DNA of 64,000 nucleotides from Omphalotus guepiniiformis (GCA_028554645.1 JAQOOI010000066.1:62001-126000); one strand, 5' to 3'. Counted from the first letter of the stretch, positions 41,568 to 54,086 are shown. Notes: generated by a model from the letters alone, not told the origin. Made by a program: numbers and translations.

Positions 41568-44093
41568 ATGGATGACTTTTCAAGGCAATTGGCTTCCTCT
41601 ATCACTCTCAGTAGGGAGCCTTCCGAGGTACCGGTAAGTCCTTTTTAATTCCTTTCTCTCACGCGCTGCTTTTCACAGTGTGTCACATATATATTCGAGA
41701 ACCGCTCTCAATTGACGGCCTCTTTCTTTTCTTTTCCCTCTCACAGCTCTCAGACATGAACGAAGAGGATTACAAGGCTCTTTCCGCCATCGTTTCAAGG
41801 CTAGGCGACTTGGACCGACGTCTACGGGACCAATCGTTCAAGGAGTTTGGAAAGGGTCTTAGGTTGAGGACCATTACATCCGCTTTCGACGACTTGAATC
41901 TCGCCTTGGTAGGCATCCTTTCTTTTCATCTTCGTTATAGCTAACCTCATCTTTACAGACTCGCATTGCTTTAACATTTAATCGGTCCCAGCGAGCACAT
42001 ACACATCTCCCCGACTATTTTACCGGTTCTTTTCTTTCTGTATGCAATCTCGCTTTATGGCTTCATCAGGCCAAACCGACTTCATTTATTGTGCCGCCCT
42101 GGGGGCTAAATCGCGCTAAACTTGATTCTTTCTGCCTCAAGTATACAGTAAGTATCTCTCAGACTGGTTTTCATTTCTTTTGCTAACTCTTTACAGCTTC
42201 GCAATTTGTGGGAACCACTACCTCCATTTCCTAAGCTTAAGCAAACTCCGCAGCTCGAGGAAGACAACGACGACGATGAGATCTTACTCCCGCCTCTCGC
42301 CACACTTGCTTCGTCCGCCAAGGTTGCTCGCGCTGAATCTTCGAAGGTTTCGGCACCGGTTTCAAAACCAAAGCCAAAGCCAAAGCCAAAGGCCAAGACT
42401 AGTGTAACGCCCTTACCGGGTCGTTCGGTATGTCTTTTTTTCTTTTTGTTTGAAGAGGTCCCTCTTATTTTATCATTTTTAGATGAAACGCAAGATCTCC
42501 GACGTTGAAGCCACGGCCGAATCTACTGAGCTGACCGACGACGATGATACTGACTTCGAGTCCGAGAACTCTGAGCCTCCGGTCAAGAAGTCTCGCGTTT
42601 CTGAGGGTAAGAAGCCTGCAGCTGCAGCTTCAAAGGTACGTTTCCTTATAGATTTATTTATTCTTTTCTCATGTTTTCTTACACAGGGCAAGGGTAAACA
42701 GGTGGTCAAGCCAAAACCAAAGATTCGGAAGATGCGTGTGGAAGAGCCTGCCGATGAACCAGCGTCTCGAAAGACTCGCTCCAAGGCGACTTCAATTACT
42801 GTTCCTGCATCCAGCGACGAGGAAGAGGATAAGAAGGAAGATGAGAAAGCAGTCAAGACTGAGGGTACTAAAGCCCCAGTCAATCTTAACGTCGACTTCG
42901 AGGCACCTCTATGGGCTTCTCGCGCTGATTTCTCTACTTCTTCTGTTTCTCTTGCTCCGGGCACTCGTTACGAGGCCCCAAATCTTCAAGTAAGTCTTGT
43001 CATTTCTTTTTATTTCATTTCCTTTTACTGACCATGTCTTTCCTTAGCGATCGGATGGACGAACACCTCAAAATCGTGCGAAGGAGGACTTTGAAGCGAT
43101 ACCCGGTAAGTATCTCTTTTATTTCATTTTTCTAGTGTTTGTTTAACGGTTCTTTTACAGGCCGTGTTGTCTTTGGATGGCCTTATGGCCGTCCTGTTAC
43201 TTTACAGCAACTCGTTTCAGTCAACCGCACATTCGATAGGGTGAGTATCTTTCTGACTCGAGACTAATACCCGCTAAATTTTCTTTTCGTCACTCTTTTA
43301 GTTCTTCGGCGACTCCATTTGTGCTGCCTGCGTCGGCGGTACTCACACTGAAGGTAGAGAATGCCGTCCTCAGTTCAACAGCAAGACTTTCGAATGGCGC
43401 TGCGCGACTTGCGCGAAGGACAATCATACCTGTAGCTGGTCGTACGGTTTGGAAGGCAGCGATCAGTTGCGATGCCTTTCATACACATTGGCTCGCAGCG
43501 GCAGTACAGGTAAGTATTCCTTTCATTTCTTTAGACATCTTTTATTAAAGGTTCTTCGTTTCTTAGTTGTCTCTCAGGAAGCTGAGCAGTTGCAGATTCT
43601 CATCGACACCTACGAGGACATGCAGAACAGCGTCTCCGCGCAGATGCGGGCGATGGAACGGGTACACCGAACGATTTTGCAGCGTCAAGATCATATCAAA
43701 GCTTCGTGTCGCGATCCTCGTCTCGTTTTACATCAGGTTCAGACTGGCGACCCGACGTTCGACTATTCGGACGAACAGCTCAAACTACTGGCTACCGCGC
43801 TTGGATGGGACATCAACCTGGTGTCTCGGGCCAGCTACATTGCTAGGAACGAAGCAGGTCATTTCATCGTGGTGGATCCAGAGGTCGAGCCGCAGCCCGG
43901 TCCTTCCAATATCCGTTCCACTCCCGTTGCTACAGCTGACATCGACGAATCGCCTCAGGCGGTCGGTGCTTCGCAAGTCACGGTCGAAGAGGACGAAGAC
44001 AAGGAAGACGAGCTGGAGGAGGAGACAGCCGGCAAGGTACTGGTGCCAGAAAGCAGTCCACTAGCTGGGAGGGACGATCCCCTCTCAGAGTGA
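41568..44093 (+). CDS. Antisense cargo gene A of Ty3 copy 2
   Basis: The ten exons lie 27,884 bp to the right of those of copy 1 (41568-41633, 41747-41908, 41959-42147, 42197-42427, 42483-42635, 42687-42989, 43048-43105, 43161-43240, 43302-43509, 43567-44093). The coding sequence appears unchanged, including the two Cys clusters and all splice sites. Two intact copies of a ten-exon gene in two independent insertions show that the cargo moves with the element. Confidence 0.8.
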
Positions 44094-44933
44094 CTTTCAA
44101 GGCTCGGGTGCACGCATAGTTCGTACCCCTTTTTCCCTTTACTTTCTCCATCTCTCAGTCCCAATCTCACAGATCTGTCGCTTTCTTCGATTGGCTGGGA
44201 CCTGCCGTATCCGTTCGTATTTCGTCGCGGGTAGCCTTGGTGTTCAACACACCAGGTTGCCCAAATATATATATCTTAACGTATCGTTTACTCGCAGATA
44301 CTCCCTGTACTTACTTTATAGTAGTATAGGTCAAAGTATCTTTATCATAGTCCTGAGCTTTTATGCTCAAAAATATATATCTCATTTTTCTTGGTATGAA
44401 TCTGGTGTGAAACCTAAGAAATCAATTTGAGAGTCTCCTTCAAATTGAGTATCTAACTCGATTTTAGAGGGAGACAATTCTTTAAATGACTTAAGCCCAC
44501 AATTTTCAATAAGTATCATTTCTTTTTTGAGGATACATTGAATTTAATAAGTCCTTTCTGTCAAGGTTGAGAGCTTTTCGATTACTCGGCAATGCTATTC
44601 GGCTAAGTCCTCTGCGGTCAAAGCTGTCTAGATCTCCAGATTTGAGATATTTGAAATTTCAAAAATTCAAAATTTTTGGCCTTGTAAACTTTGTGTGCTC
44701 TCTCCCCCCAAGTAAAATTAACTTCAACGTCCCCGTTGATCAATCTGCTACGCTGGCTAGGCCTCATTGTGCCTGTTTGAACAGCATAGGAGTAATGACC
44801 AACTTGCAGATTTAGACGGGGTAGACCAGATATAAAAGGTGCAGCGCAGATTCGGAACGACTCAGCACCATCTATCACTTGGTTCTACAACCCTTCCACT
44901 TTTATCATTTCTCTATCTCTATATTTTACAGTT

Positions 44934-46335
44934 ATGGCCCCTAAAGGTCCCAAGACTTGGCCTGAGCGTCCTGAGTGGGTTGCCACAACGCAGCGATATC
45001 TTTCTCGAGCTACTGGAGCCATGGAGGCCAAAGATGCGGATACTGAACTGCTTGGGATGCTTATTACAGCCCTTGCTAGTCATCTTGTAAATGTTCAATC
45101 TTTGATTCCAGGTCCAGTATCTAACTTGATTTCTTATTACAGAAGAAGTCTCTGCCTGCATATGCGGTTGCTAAGTCTGAGGAAGCGTTCACTTTGTTCG
45201 ACAAAGGTGTCAATCTGGTCGCAGATGCAGTCAAAAAGTTCCCATCTGTAGGTGAACCTGACACTTTCTCCGCCATTAAAGCTTTCCGGGACGACTTGGC
45301 AAAGCGCAGAGAGACTCTCAGTGGGTCTAAGAAGCGCAAAGTACGTTTTTGTTGACCATCCCTCTCATTTCGAGTATCTAACTGCCTATCGGTGTGTAGC
45401 CAGCTAAAACTCCCGAACTTATTGAGGATGATGATGATGACGATGAAGAGATTGAGGTCATTACTGGTGACGGAGACGTTACTGTAAGTATCTAACTCCT
45501 TGGTTACTGAGTATCTAACTCAAATCCCAACATGGTCTTTCTTTTCTCAGATGGCAGATGGACCTTCCCTTGGGCTTTCTGCGTCGATCCACGCTCCCAA
45601 TAAGGATAACAAGGACTCTAGCAAGGACAAAACCAAAGGTTCTCCCACTACTACCACAGTTCATAAGTCTTCCAAGGAAAAAGTAGTAATTACTTCTCCA
45701 AGGGTAAGCAGATTTATGTTCAGAACTGTTCATTCGTTTCTCTTGACTGATGTACCTTGGTAACTTTTCAGGCTACCTCAGTTGGACCCAAAGATGTAAG
45801 TTTTTAGTTCCATCTGGAGTTGCTCAAGTAGTTCCATGTACTGATCATAAATGTTCTTGCAGAATGAACCTATTCCTGAGCCCCACAAGGTGATTGTCAT
45901 GAAGAAGCCTCGGATTGAGAACCCAATCGTCAACCTTAGAGAGGAGACAGACCGTGAGTAGTCACCCAATCTGCGGGTTTTTCGAGTATCTAACTCAATT
46001 ATCCTGCAGATGAGCGCAAACTCCGGGAGAGTGGAGAAGAGATTGTGACTCGTATCACTGCTCTGTTCCCTTTCATGGACTTGGACCACTTCTCTCCTGA
46101 GGTTCTTCAATCAATTTCCAACTTCTTGAAGACAGAACTCAGTGTTCATCAACATGCCATTCAGTATCATCATTCTCAGTACAGATTTGCCTACAAGGAG
46201 TTTTCCCGTCTGGAATTGCTCCGAAGACAGAAGGAGAAGGCTTACAGGGCCAACCAGAGTCCCTTGGAGTCTGGTCCAGGTACTGCTGATGATCCAGCTC
46301 CTTTCCATGCATTTCCATCTGCAGACATTCTCTGA
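44934..46335 (+). CDS. Antisense cargo gene B of Ty3 copy 2
   Basis: Exons 44934-45086, 45143-45340, 45400-45483, 45551-45703, 45772-45795, 45863-45953 and 46010-46335 match those of copy 1. The single-base deletion relative to copy 1 is in the fourth intron, so the predicted 342-residue protein is the same. The TATAAAA box is at 44831-44837. Confidence 0.75.
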
Positions 46336-46537
46336 CTTTAATGTTACATCTGGACATCTCAGTATCATTTATGGGCAGTTTACACGGTATTGGTACATCG
46401 TATAGGACATCCTCAGACACCCTTTATGTTTATCTTAGTAGTGCATACTACTGTTACCCACTTTTTACTTTCATCTGCAACTAGGTAGTCACTTTTTCAG
46501 TGTCTATCTCGTACTTTGTTCAAATATAGTGTGTTTA

Positions 46538-49500
46538 TCATTTATTTTGTGAAGATTGGGACCTAGTCTGGACTGGAGCGTCCCAATCTGGTTCTTCTTC
46601 ATCTGCATCGTTTGCAGATTGTAGTTCTTCATCACTGGACTCATCAAGATCTTCATCTTCAGCAGGAATTCTCAGTTGAGGAATACTGTCAAAGATGTAA
46701 TCTCTCTCAAGTTCAGGGTCTAGCTCATTGTTATCATTGACCATCTCTTCTAGTTGTTCACTAGTCAAGTCTATAAGTTCATGAATGTTCTCAGGCAGTT
46801 GAATTGGTTCATATCTAGCTACATGGGGTAGCACTCTGAAGGCAGCAACCTTTTCTCTGAGCACTGTACCATCCATCTGGGCCACAATGTAGGATCCCCC
46901 TTTGGTTCTCCTTATTACAATCATGGGTCCCAGGTATCTAGGATACATTTTTCTGTCCAAGTTCTTCTCAACTTGTGTATTTCTGACTTGTATAAGTGTA
47001 CCAGGTTTGAAATCAAAATCTCTGATAACATTTCTGTATTCTTCTTCATATTGTCTAAGAGTCTCTTTCTTGGTTGTATCAATTCTAGATATCATCTCCT
47101 GCACATGGGTTCTATGCTTAGCTAGAGCTTGAGCTCTGTAGCCAATAAGTTCCTCATATGTCAAGGTTCTATCTGGAAGTTTTACTAACCATGTAGATTC
47201 AACAATATCCAAGGGTAGGATAGGTTCAGCTCCAGTAACAAGGAAGTATGGTGAACATCCAAGTCCTTTTCTAGCTGTAATTCTATCTGCCCAGAAGACA
47301 TGTTTGAGAAACCACCACCATCTCTTTAGATCTCCACCTGTAGCTTTTGCCAAGGCAGTTCTAATGTCAAAGTGGGCTCTCTCAATCTTGCCATTTGCTT
47401 GGGAATTGTAAGGAGATATAGTAATTCCTTTAATTCCATATTTATCTTCTAGCCATTTAAGCATAGCTCGCATCTGGGGTGCATTATCAGTTACTACTTC
47501 ATCCGGACATCCCCATCTGCATATAATATCATCAAAGAACCATTCCCCCAATGATCTAGCATTGTCAGATCTTAAGGCTCTTCCTTCAGACCAGGATGAG
47601 AGTGCACATCTGCCATGTACAACATCCTTGCAACCATTACTTGGAGGTGATACTTTAAATACATCCACATGAATCTTCTGAAACAGGGAGGGAGTGTGTG
47701 TAAGAGTGGGAGGAATCTTCAACAATTCTAATTTTCGGTTCTGGCAGATTTGGCAGGATTTGACAAACCAATTGACATCTCCATTCAAATCTGGCCACCA
47801 AAAACGCTTCTCTATGAGAGCTTTTGTTGCAAACATTCCTTTATGTCCCAGATGGTCATGAGCAGCATGCATCATGTACATCCTTTTCTCTTTAGGCACA
47901 ACCAGTCTATGCTGGCCTCCTGTATCATCATTCCTTCTATAGAGTCTCCCATCTCTGTCTACAAAGAACTTTACAGCCCTGGAAATGAACTTTTTCATAG
48001 CAGTCTCACCTAGGTGAGCTAGAGGCTGATTGCCCTGCAGGTACCAATCTTTGATTAGGTCGAGTTGTTCATCCAGTTCCTTTGTAGATGCAGATCTGTG
48101 ATCCTCTCTATATGGGTGTTCATGTTTCCATTCAGTACCTCCTTCAGGTATAACCAAGGTCTGTGCAAACTGCAACATCGAGTTAGATACTGGATGTTGA
48201 ATTGCTAACAGCTCTCTAATGGAATTCAAGTGACGTTCTTCTTCAAGAGCTTCTTGCAAATCGTCTTCAAAGTCGTCTATTGACTTTGCAACTTCCTGCA
48301 AGTAACCACCTCGAGTATCTATTTCATCTTTAAAGGCTTCAAAATCAAAGGGTACCTCAGATTCACCATCTCCCATTCTGAATTTCACCGGCAGACCATC
48401 ATCTTCATCAACAAATGAATCCGGATCTCTAGATGCCGCTCTTTCAGTTGGTATGGTTCCTCTAGGTGGTCTAGATAGTCCATCTGGTCCCTTATGTTCA
48501 GTGCCCTTGATGTGTACCAAGGTGAAGTGGAACTTCCTTATTTCTTCAATCCATCTGTTTATAGTTGCATTGGGACCACTACTGGGTTTGTCAAGCATTC
48601 CTTTAATATAGCTTGCATCTGTTTCCACAGTAAGATCCCTACATCCATATGTCTGGTAATATGTTTGTTGTAAGGCCAACATCAAGCCATATAGTTCTCT
48701 CTTGGGTTGAGAAAACCTTGCTTCTCTCTCATTTAAAGTAATGGAACCCATCCAGTTGTAGAACTTTTTCTTTGAATCTGCAGGGTCTCTCTGATATAGT
48801 TGGAAACCTACTGCCATCCAGGAAGTATCTACTGAAAGGGTGATTCCAGTACTTAAATCATAGTCAATAGGACGGAGTGCTGGAGCATTCCTAATCCCAT
48901 CTTTAATCATTTCTACAGCTTCCAGTTCTGCAGGACCCATTTGAAAAGGTACATCTCCAGTTAAGATTGTCAAAGGTCTTGCTTTCTTGGCATAATCCTT
49001 TATGAACATCCTCATCTGACCAGCAGTGCCCAAAAATGACCGGATGTCTTTCTTCTCAGACCATTTTGATGCATCACAAGTCAGAACAACTTCAGCTAAC
49101 TTTTCCACTGGCTTTTCTCCCTCATAACTGACATGATGTCCAACAACATCACCTTCAGCTACACAGATGAAAGCTTTGGTCCCTGCAAAGGTACCACCAG
49201 CATGTTTCATTCTTTGCACAATTCTGTTCATATTCTGCAGATGCTCCCACACAAATCTTCTGATGCCAGAATTTTCAGGGATAGTTTCATAACCTCCATC
49301 TGCAGTTTCATATCTGCTGACAGGCCCTTTTACTGGTACATCATCAATGTAAGGTTTAGTTACATGTGGAATTTCATCTCTGAAGATATATGTAACATCA
49401 TCATGATAGATAGGGACAGAGTTTGTCCAACCCATAGGTAACTTCACTAATCTATGTGGGCCAAAAGGTGTTTGGAAGGTGGTAAGATCTCTTGAACTTT

Positions 49501-50581
49501 CATCAACCAGCCTCTCATCATACCCAACAAAGATATCCAGTAAACCCAAACATGCTCTTCCAGAGAAGCTTCTAGCTATATCTGCAGTTGCAGGAGGAAT
49601 TCCTGAATGTTGAATAGTCACTTTATTGAGTGGTTCTAAACTATGGACCAATCTTAAGCTTTTCCCATCTTTCTTTAAGACACAGAACCATCTGGATCTA
49701 TAGGATGAACTGGAAGGCTCATATACACCAGCATCTATTTTGTCCTTAATCATTTTACACACTTGATCATAGATCCCTGGAGGTATAGGAATATTCCTTT
49801 CTACCCAAGGGGTGTGTGGTAACACTGGAAACTTTACTGGAGGAAAGAACTCTGTATTAAAGGTTCCTCCTTCAGATGCTTCCCATGCAAATGCTTTTTC
49901 TTGGACTTTCATAAGATGGTGTACAAGTTTCATTTCTTCAGGCCATAAGAAACCTTCATTATGATTCTTGTCTACAATTTCTTTTCTTTCTTGAGAGTAC
50001 CTCTCACCAGGAGTGAAATCTGGAGGATGAGTAGGTAACTCAGGCATATCTTTTAACGGATCTCCAATTATTTTTCTTTCAATCCGGAACTCCGCAGGTA
50101 AGGTAGCTTTAACAGGTTTGACCTTAATAGCAACTGGTTTGTACTTTCTAGAAGCCAAAACAGTCACCAATCTGGCCATTTTGTTGCCATTCTTATCTCT
50201 ACTCCATCTGGGTCTTGAAGATTGGACAGGTTTAGGTTCCCTTTTGACCTTTTTACCCTTATTCATCCTCTTTTCAGTTCCAGATGCAGGTTCCGAAGTG
50301 TGATTAAGTACCGTGCAAGTATCTAAGTCTGGATTCTGAGTATCTAAGTGCTCTTTTGAATTCAAATTTAAATTTTCTCGCCAAGTACAGAACACTTGTT
50401 TCTTTTCTGAGTCTACAGACCGATTTAAATACGATCTAACCGAATCTGCAGCCGCTATATCGTTTTCTCTTATGATGGATTCAGCTGCAAACACAAATGC
50501 CTCAGCCTTTTCAGGTTCTGAAAACAATTCATTGTCTGGCAGCTTATATCCAGCAATTGTGGCATTGCCATCTTCATCCAT
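46538..50581 (-). CDS. Pol of Ty3 copy 2: reverse transcriptase, RNase H, integrase
   Basis: The 1,347-codon frame is intact and has the same catalytic residues as copy 1 (YIDD, integrase H/H/C/C and D,D,E). The one amino-acid change noticed is Val in place of Met in the GPY/F-like segment (GGSYIVAQMDG). Its expected frameshift heptamer A_AAT_TTT is at 50638-50644. Confidence 0.95.
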   Translation of the reverse strand: MDEDGNATIAGYKLPDNELFSEPEKAEAFVFAAESIIRENDIAAADSVRSYLNRSVDSEKKQVFCTWRENLNLNSKEHLDTQNPDLDTCTVLNHTSEPASGTEKRMNKGKKVKREPKPVQSSRPRWSRDKNGNKMARLVTVLASRKYKPVAIKVKPVKATLPAEFRIERKIIGDPLKDMPELPTHPPDFTPGERYSQERKEIVDKNHNEGFLWPEEMKLVHHLMKVQEKAFAWEASEGGTFNTEFFPPVKFPVLPHTPWVERNIPIPPGIYDQVCKMIKDKIDAGVYEPSSSSYRSRWFCVLKKDGKSLRLVHSLEPLNKVTIQHSGIPPATADIARSFSGRACLGLLDIFVGYDERLVDESSRDLTTFQTPFGPHRLVKLPMGWTNSVPIYHDDVTYIFRDEIPHVTKPYIDDVPVKGPVSRYETADGGYETIPENSGIRRFVWEHLQNMNRIVQRMKHAGGTFAGTKAFICVAEGDVVGHHVSYEGEKPVEKLAEVVLTCDASKWSEKKDIRSFLGTAGQMRMFIKDYAKKARPLTILTGDVPFQMGPAELEAVEMIKDGIRNAPALRPIDYDLSTGITLSVDTSWMAVGFQLYQRDPADSKKKFYNWMGSITLNEREARFSQPKRELYGLMLALQQTYYQTYGCRDLTVETDASYIKGMLDKPSSGPNATINRWIEEIRKFHFTLVHIKGTEHKGPDGLSRPPRGTIPTERAASRDPDSFVDEDDGLPVKFRMGDGESEVPFDFEAFKDEIDTRGGYLQEVAKSIDDFEDDLQEALEEERHLNSIRELLAIQHPVSNSMLQFAQTLVIPEGGTEWKHEHPYREDHRSASTKELDEQLDLIKDWYLQGNQPLAHLGETAMKKFISRAVKFFVDRDGRLYRRNDDTGGQHRLVVPKEKRMYMMHAAHDHLGHKGMFATKALIEKRFWWPDLNGDVNWFVKSCQICQNRKLELLKIPPTLTHTPSLFQKIHVDVFKVSPPSNGCKDVVHGRCALSSWSEGRALRSDNARSLGEWFFDDIICRWGCPDEVVTDNAPQMRAMLKWLEDKYGIKGITISPYNSQANGKIERAHFDIRTALAKATGGDLKRWWWFLKHVFWADRITARKGLGCSPYFLVTGAEPILPLDIVESTWLVKLPDRTLTYEELIGYRAQALAKHRTHVQEMISRIDTTKKETLRQYEEEYRNVIRDFDFKPGTLIQVRNTQVEKNLDRKMYPRYLGPMIVIRRTKGGSYIVAQMDGTVLREKVAAFRVLPHVARYEPIQLPENIHELIDLTSEQLEEMVNDNNELDPELERDYIFDSIPQLRIPAEDEDLDESSDEELQSANDADEEEPDWDAPVQTRSQSSQNK

Positions 50582-50616
50582 TTCAATACAAACAGCTACC
50601 TCTCCCTGATCTCTTA

Positions 50617-52014
50617 TCAGTTCATTGAGGTCCGATGAAAATTTTGAGAGTCTCCCTCATTTTTCACAGGGACACTCGCAGATTTCTGTGTTTCTGGGAC
50701 AAGCTTTGGTTCACCAGGAATAGGTTTAACCTTGATTCCTCTACCTCTGTCATATGTTCCCATTGTACACTTCATTCCACTGTTTGGATCTGTAATGGTG
50801 ATCTCTTGTTCTCCAGTTTCAAAGTTTCTGACTACACTGCTTGTTAACACATCAAATGGTCTTCCCAAAAGAACATCATAAGGCACTTTATCTATTATGT
50901 GAATCTGCATATAGATAGTCATTTCTCCAAAGGTAAATGGTACATTTCTTGCTAGTCCCCTAGTAGCCTGTAATTGACCATTTGCACTTTGCATATGGAT
51001 CACAGTCTCTGGGTCCCATCTTAAACCAAGTCCAATAGCTACTCTTGTATCCATGGACACGATTTGAGAACCACTATCAACTACTGTCTCAACTTGTTGA
51101 TCAGAGTGATTAATCTTTGGGTAGATTGCCTTTAGACTGTCAGTCTGGCTGGCTACTATAATGATCTTGTCCCTCTCATCTGGAGGTACATCTTTCTGAT
51201 ACTGGTCCACAACATCCTTGTGTACCACTGAGCCTTTCTTAAGGTCATCTGTGTCTTCATCTAGGACAATAAACACATCTTCCCTTTCATAGGCCATATC
51301 TTCAATAAAGACCATATAATTTGCCTGTACCAGATTGACATCTTCTTCTGGTAGAATACCATCAGGATCATCTTCATCCCTTACTTCATGAACAAAAGCC
51401 TTTACAGGACGCTTATACACCCTGTTGTTCTTCAATTTTCTCTGCATAATCTTCTGAAGTGCCGGAGATATAGCAATGAGGTCCCCACTACTTATATCTA
51501 TCTCAGATCTAAAGATTTTGTCTGCAATTTCTTCTGCTAGACCCGGTTTGAATAGTGAGTTTCTAAGCTTGAAATCGGGCTCAGATTTACGCGGAGGCTT
51601 TGTGTATACAATAGCATTCCTTGTATCATTACTCATTCCATCTTTAGTTCCAGATTGAGCTCCTTCAGTCTCATTTGACTTATTCTGGCTCCCTACAGGC
51701 ATTCCCTTTGGTATAGGTGGCCTATCTATTGCCTTTACGTGATCAAACGGACGGTTAGATACTCTCCGTGCAACATCGTTGTTATTTTCAGAGGGAGATT
51801 CAATCTCCTCAGTGTCAGAATCAACGGGTAGTTCAAAACGAACGGGCTCTTTTCTCATAGCAGGGGGTCTGTATTTCTCCCTTTCAGATGGTCTTAGTGT
51901 AGGTAGTAACACTTCAACTCTCTTTTTCTTTACAAGTTTATTTTCCTCAGGAGATTGACCTGTTTTGTGAGAAGGATTCTGAGTATATACAGCTTCTTCA
52001 CCAATCTCCTTCAT
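50617..52014 (-). CDS. Aspartic protease frame (Pro) of Ty3 copy 2
   Basis: 465 codons, same as copy 1, including DSGSQ and VLLGRPFDVLT. It overlaps the Pol frame in the same -1 arrangement. Confidence 0.9.
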   Translation of the reverse strand: MKEIGEEAVYTQNPSHKTGQSPEENKLVKKKRVEVLLPTLRPSEREKYRPPAMRKEPVRFELPVDSDTEEIESPSENNNDVARRVSNRPFDHVKAIDRPPIPKGMPVGSQNKSNETEGAQSGTKDGMSNDTRNAIVYTKPPRKSEPDFKLRNSLFKPGLAEEIADKIFRSEIDISSGDLIAISPALQKIMQRKLKNNRVYKRPVKAFVHEVRDEDDPDGILPEEDVNLVQANYMVFIEDMAYEREDVFIVLDEDTDDLKKGSVVHKDVVDQYQKDVPPDERDKIIIVASQTDSLKAIYPKINHSDQQVETVVDSGSQIVSMDTRVAIGLGLRWDPETVIHMQSANGQLQATRGLARNVPFTFGEMTIYMQIHIIDKVPYDVLLGRPFDVLTSSVVRNFETGEQEITITDPNSGMKCTMGTYDRGRGIKVKPIPGEPKLVPETQKSASVPVKNEGDSQNFHRTSMN

Positions 52015-52022
52015 TGGAAACT

Positions 52023-53648
52023 CTAGTTTTTCGACTCAGAGTTGTTTTCTCGTTTCAAAATCTGCTTAGTTTCAGATTTAGCTGCTGGTGCCAGATTCTG
52101 CAAAGTATTGCAAACCTGACTGAATTGAGCAACAAGGCTGTTGATAGCATCTAATGAACTACTTTGAGAGGGACCTGCCATAGCAGAATCCTCATCTTCA
52201 AAAGCATACAAGTTCTGGTCAACATGAGAGGAAGGTTGTTCCCATCCATGTCTTTTGGCAATTTCCTCAATCTTCTCTTTCTTAGACCGAGTATCAGACG
52301 GATCAGCTCTTGGCCAATATACTCCATCTTTCAATGCCCATTTACCAGCACTATTCTTGATCATCCACCCCAACCTGATAAATCTAAGTTGATGTGGACA
52401 GTCCATAGATCTATGTCCAGGCTCATCACACATATAGCAATTGGAGTCAGCATGAGTATTATTATTCACAGATGACATCTGGGACGATCTTTGTACACTA
52501 TTGTGTCCATTAGAGTTCATTCCCGGTCCAGATTGGGAATTTGGAGCATTCATGTTCATCCTAACTGAGCTAGAAGTTGCTTGGGTCATTTTTGCCAAGT
52601 TAGCAACTGTCTCAGATAGCTTTGCAAGAGCTGCCAGATTCGTTTCCTGGGCTTGTCTAATCTGGTTAAACTGGTTCTGGTGACTATCCACTGTTGCAGA
52701 CAATTTCATTGCCCACTGATCTGGTTCTGACTTCACAGTAGATGCTACTTGGTAAGGATCATATAACTTCCTTGTAGCACTCTGCTCAGTTGTTGGGAGT
52801 ATCCTAGAGTATCCTTCTGCCAGATTTGGACCATTCAAGAATAAACCAAAGTTGTATCCCCCTGCTCTTTTTACAGAACAGAGTTTTTCAGCCTCAGACA
52901 TTACATCTTTCAGAGTAAAAGGGTCATCCTCTCTCTGAACTTGTAAGTGGCCATTGATCACTTTGTTTTCTAAGCGGTCCAGAAGTTTCCTTCTGAAGGG
53001 TTCATCTAGTGCACTCAAGAAACCAGCTACAGCTTCTGAGTTTGATACTACAGGTGTGGTACCAGAAGATAGTTTCTCATACTCAATCTCATACTCCCTT
53101 TTAAATGCCATCAGTTTCTGAATAGCACCAAGCACTATGAGCTTATATGCATCAATGATAGCATACAATCTTTGTCTAGATCCCAGTCCTCTATCTGCAG
53201 ATTCAGGGAAATTTTTCATTAATGCCTCTTTGAAAGCATCCCAATCCAAATCTTTAACAGCTTGAAGCCGTTGAAACTCTTCACGGGTATGGAACTCCAT
53301 GTATCTGAGAGCCAACATTACTTTAGCCGCATCTGTTTTAGTTCCGGTTGACACAAAGATGCCTTCCAGCTCTGCCAACCATGCAACCAATTCAGATGGA
53401 TGTTTCTTATCGAAGATGGGGGCCTGCTTAGAGACTTTAGGTAGTTTCTCATTTTGCAACTCTTTAGCTGCAGGAACAGGAATCTGCATTCCTGTTGCAT
53501 TTCCAAAAATGAAGATCTCTTCCATCTCAACAGGTCCTTGGGTAGGTCCTTGTTGTTGGGGAGCTTCATTCCCAGTAGCATTGTCATGAGTAGACATATT
53601 GTTTCTCGGGTTCCTTATTATTTTAACAGGGATTCTTTTATGTGTCAA
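52023..53648 (-). CDS. Gag of Ty3 copy 2
   Basis: The frame is the same as copy 1 from the first ATG (53597) onward, including the CX2CX4HX4C knuckle. In the Met-less upstream extension (53933-53658) codon CAA has become TAA (53660-53658), 21 codons before that ATG. If translation starts at the ATG, Gag of this copy is normal; if the extension is really translated, this copy has lost it. That makes the pair of copies a natural test of where Gag begins. Confidence 0.9.
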   Translation of the reverse strand: MTHKRIPVKIIRNPRNNMSTHDNATGNEAPQQQGPTQGPVEMEEIFIFGNATGMQIPVPAAKELQNEKLPKVSKQAPIFDKKHPSELVAWLAELEGIFVSTGTKTDAAKVMLALRYMEFHTREEFQRLQAVKDLDWDAFKEALMKNFPESADRGLGSRQRLYAIIDAYKLIVLGAIQKLMAFKREYEIEYEKLSSGTTPVVSNSEAVAGFLSALDEPFRRKLLDRLENKVINGHLQVQREDDPFTLKDVMSEAEKLCSVKRAGGYNFGLFLNGPNLAEGYSRILPTTEQSATRKLYDPYQVASTVKSEPDQWAMKLSATVDSHQNQFNQIRQAQETNLAALAKLSETVANLAKMTQATSSSVRMNMNAPNSQSGPGMNSNGHNSVQRSSQMSSVNNNTHADSNCYMCDEPGHRSMDCPHQLRFIRLGWMIKNSAGKWALKDGVYWPRADPSDTRSKKEKIEEIAKRHGWEQPSSHVDQNLYAFEDEDSAMAGPSQSSSLDAINSLVAQFSQVCNTLQNLAPAAKSETKQILKRENNSESKN

Positions 53649-54086
53649 GGCAAAATATTAAGGACTGTTGACAAAGTTCCTCTTATTTTTCTTGTATCTA
53701 GCTGAGAGTTCAGATAAATCTGGAGGTGTATTCCGTTCAGGAATCGTACTTAGGGACGAAAGAGACGAAAGGGAACTTGAATCTGGTTCAGGTATGACTT
53801 CTTTCTCTTTTCCTTTGGAACTTTTCCTTCTGGATGACTGGTTCAGTGACAATTCTTCTGTTCCAGCTCTCTCAGAATTCTTAGTCTTTCTAGGACGTGT
53901 GTTTCTCTGTGAGCCGCTAATTTTGACAAGCAAACTCTAAGTTATAAAACTTATAGATGGTTCAACAACTTCAAGGAAATTGTTGCTAAGTGAGGAACAG
54001 GGCAAAGTTCAACACAGAAAAAGTCCAGATTTATTTCCAGACACGTGTAAATACACAGATAGTTCAATTATCAAGTCTAAAGCCAC

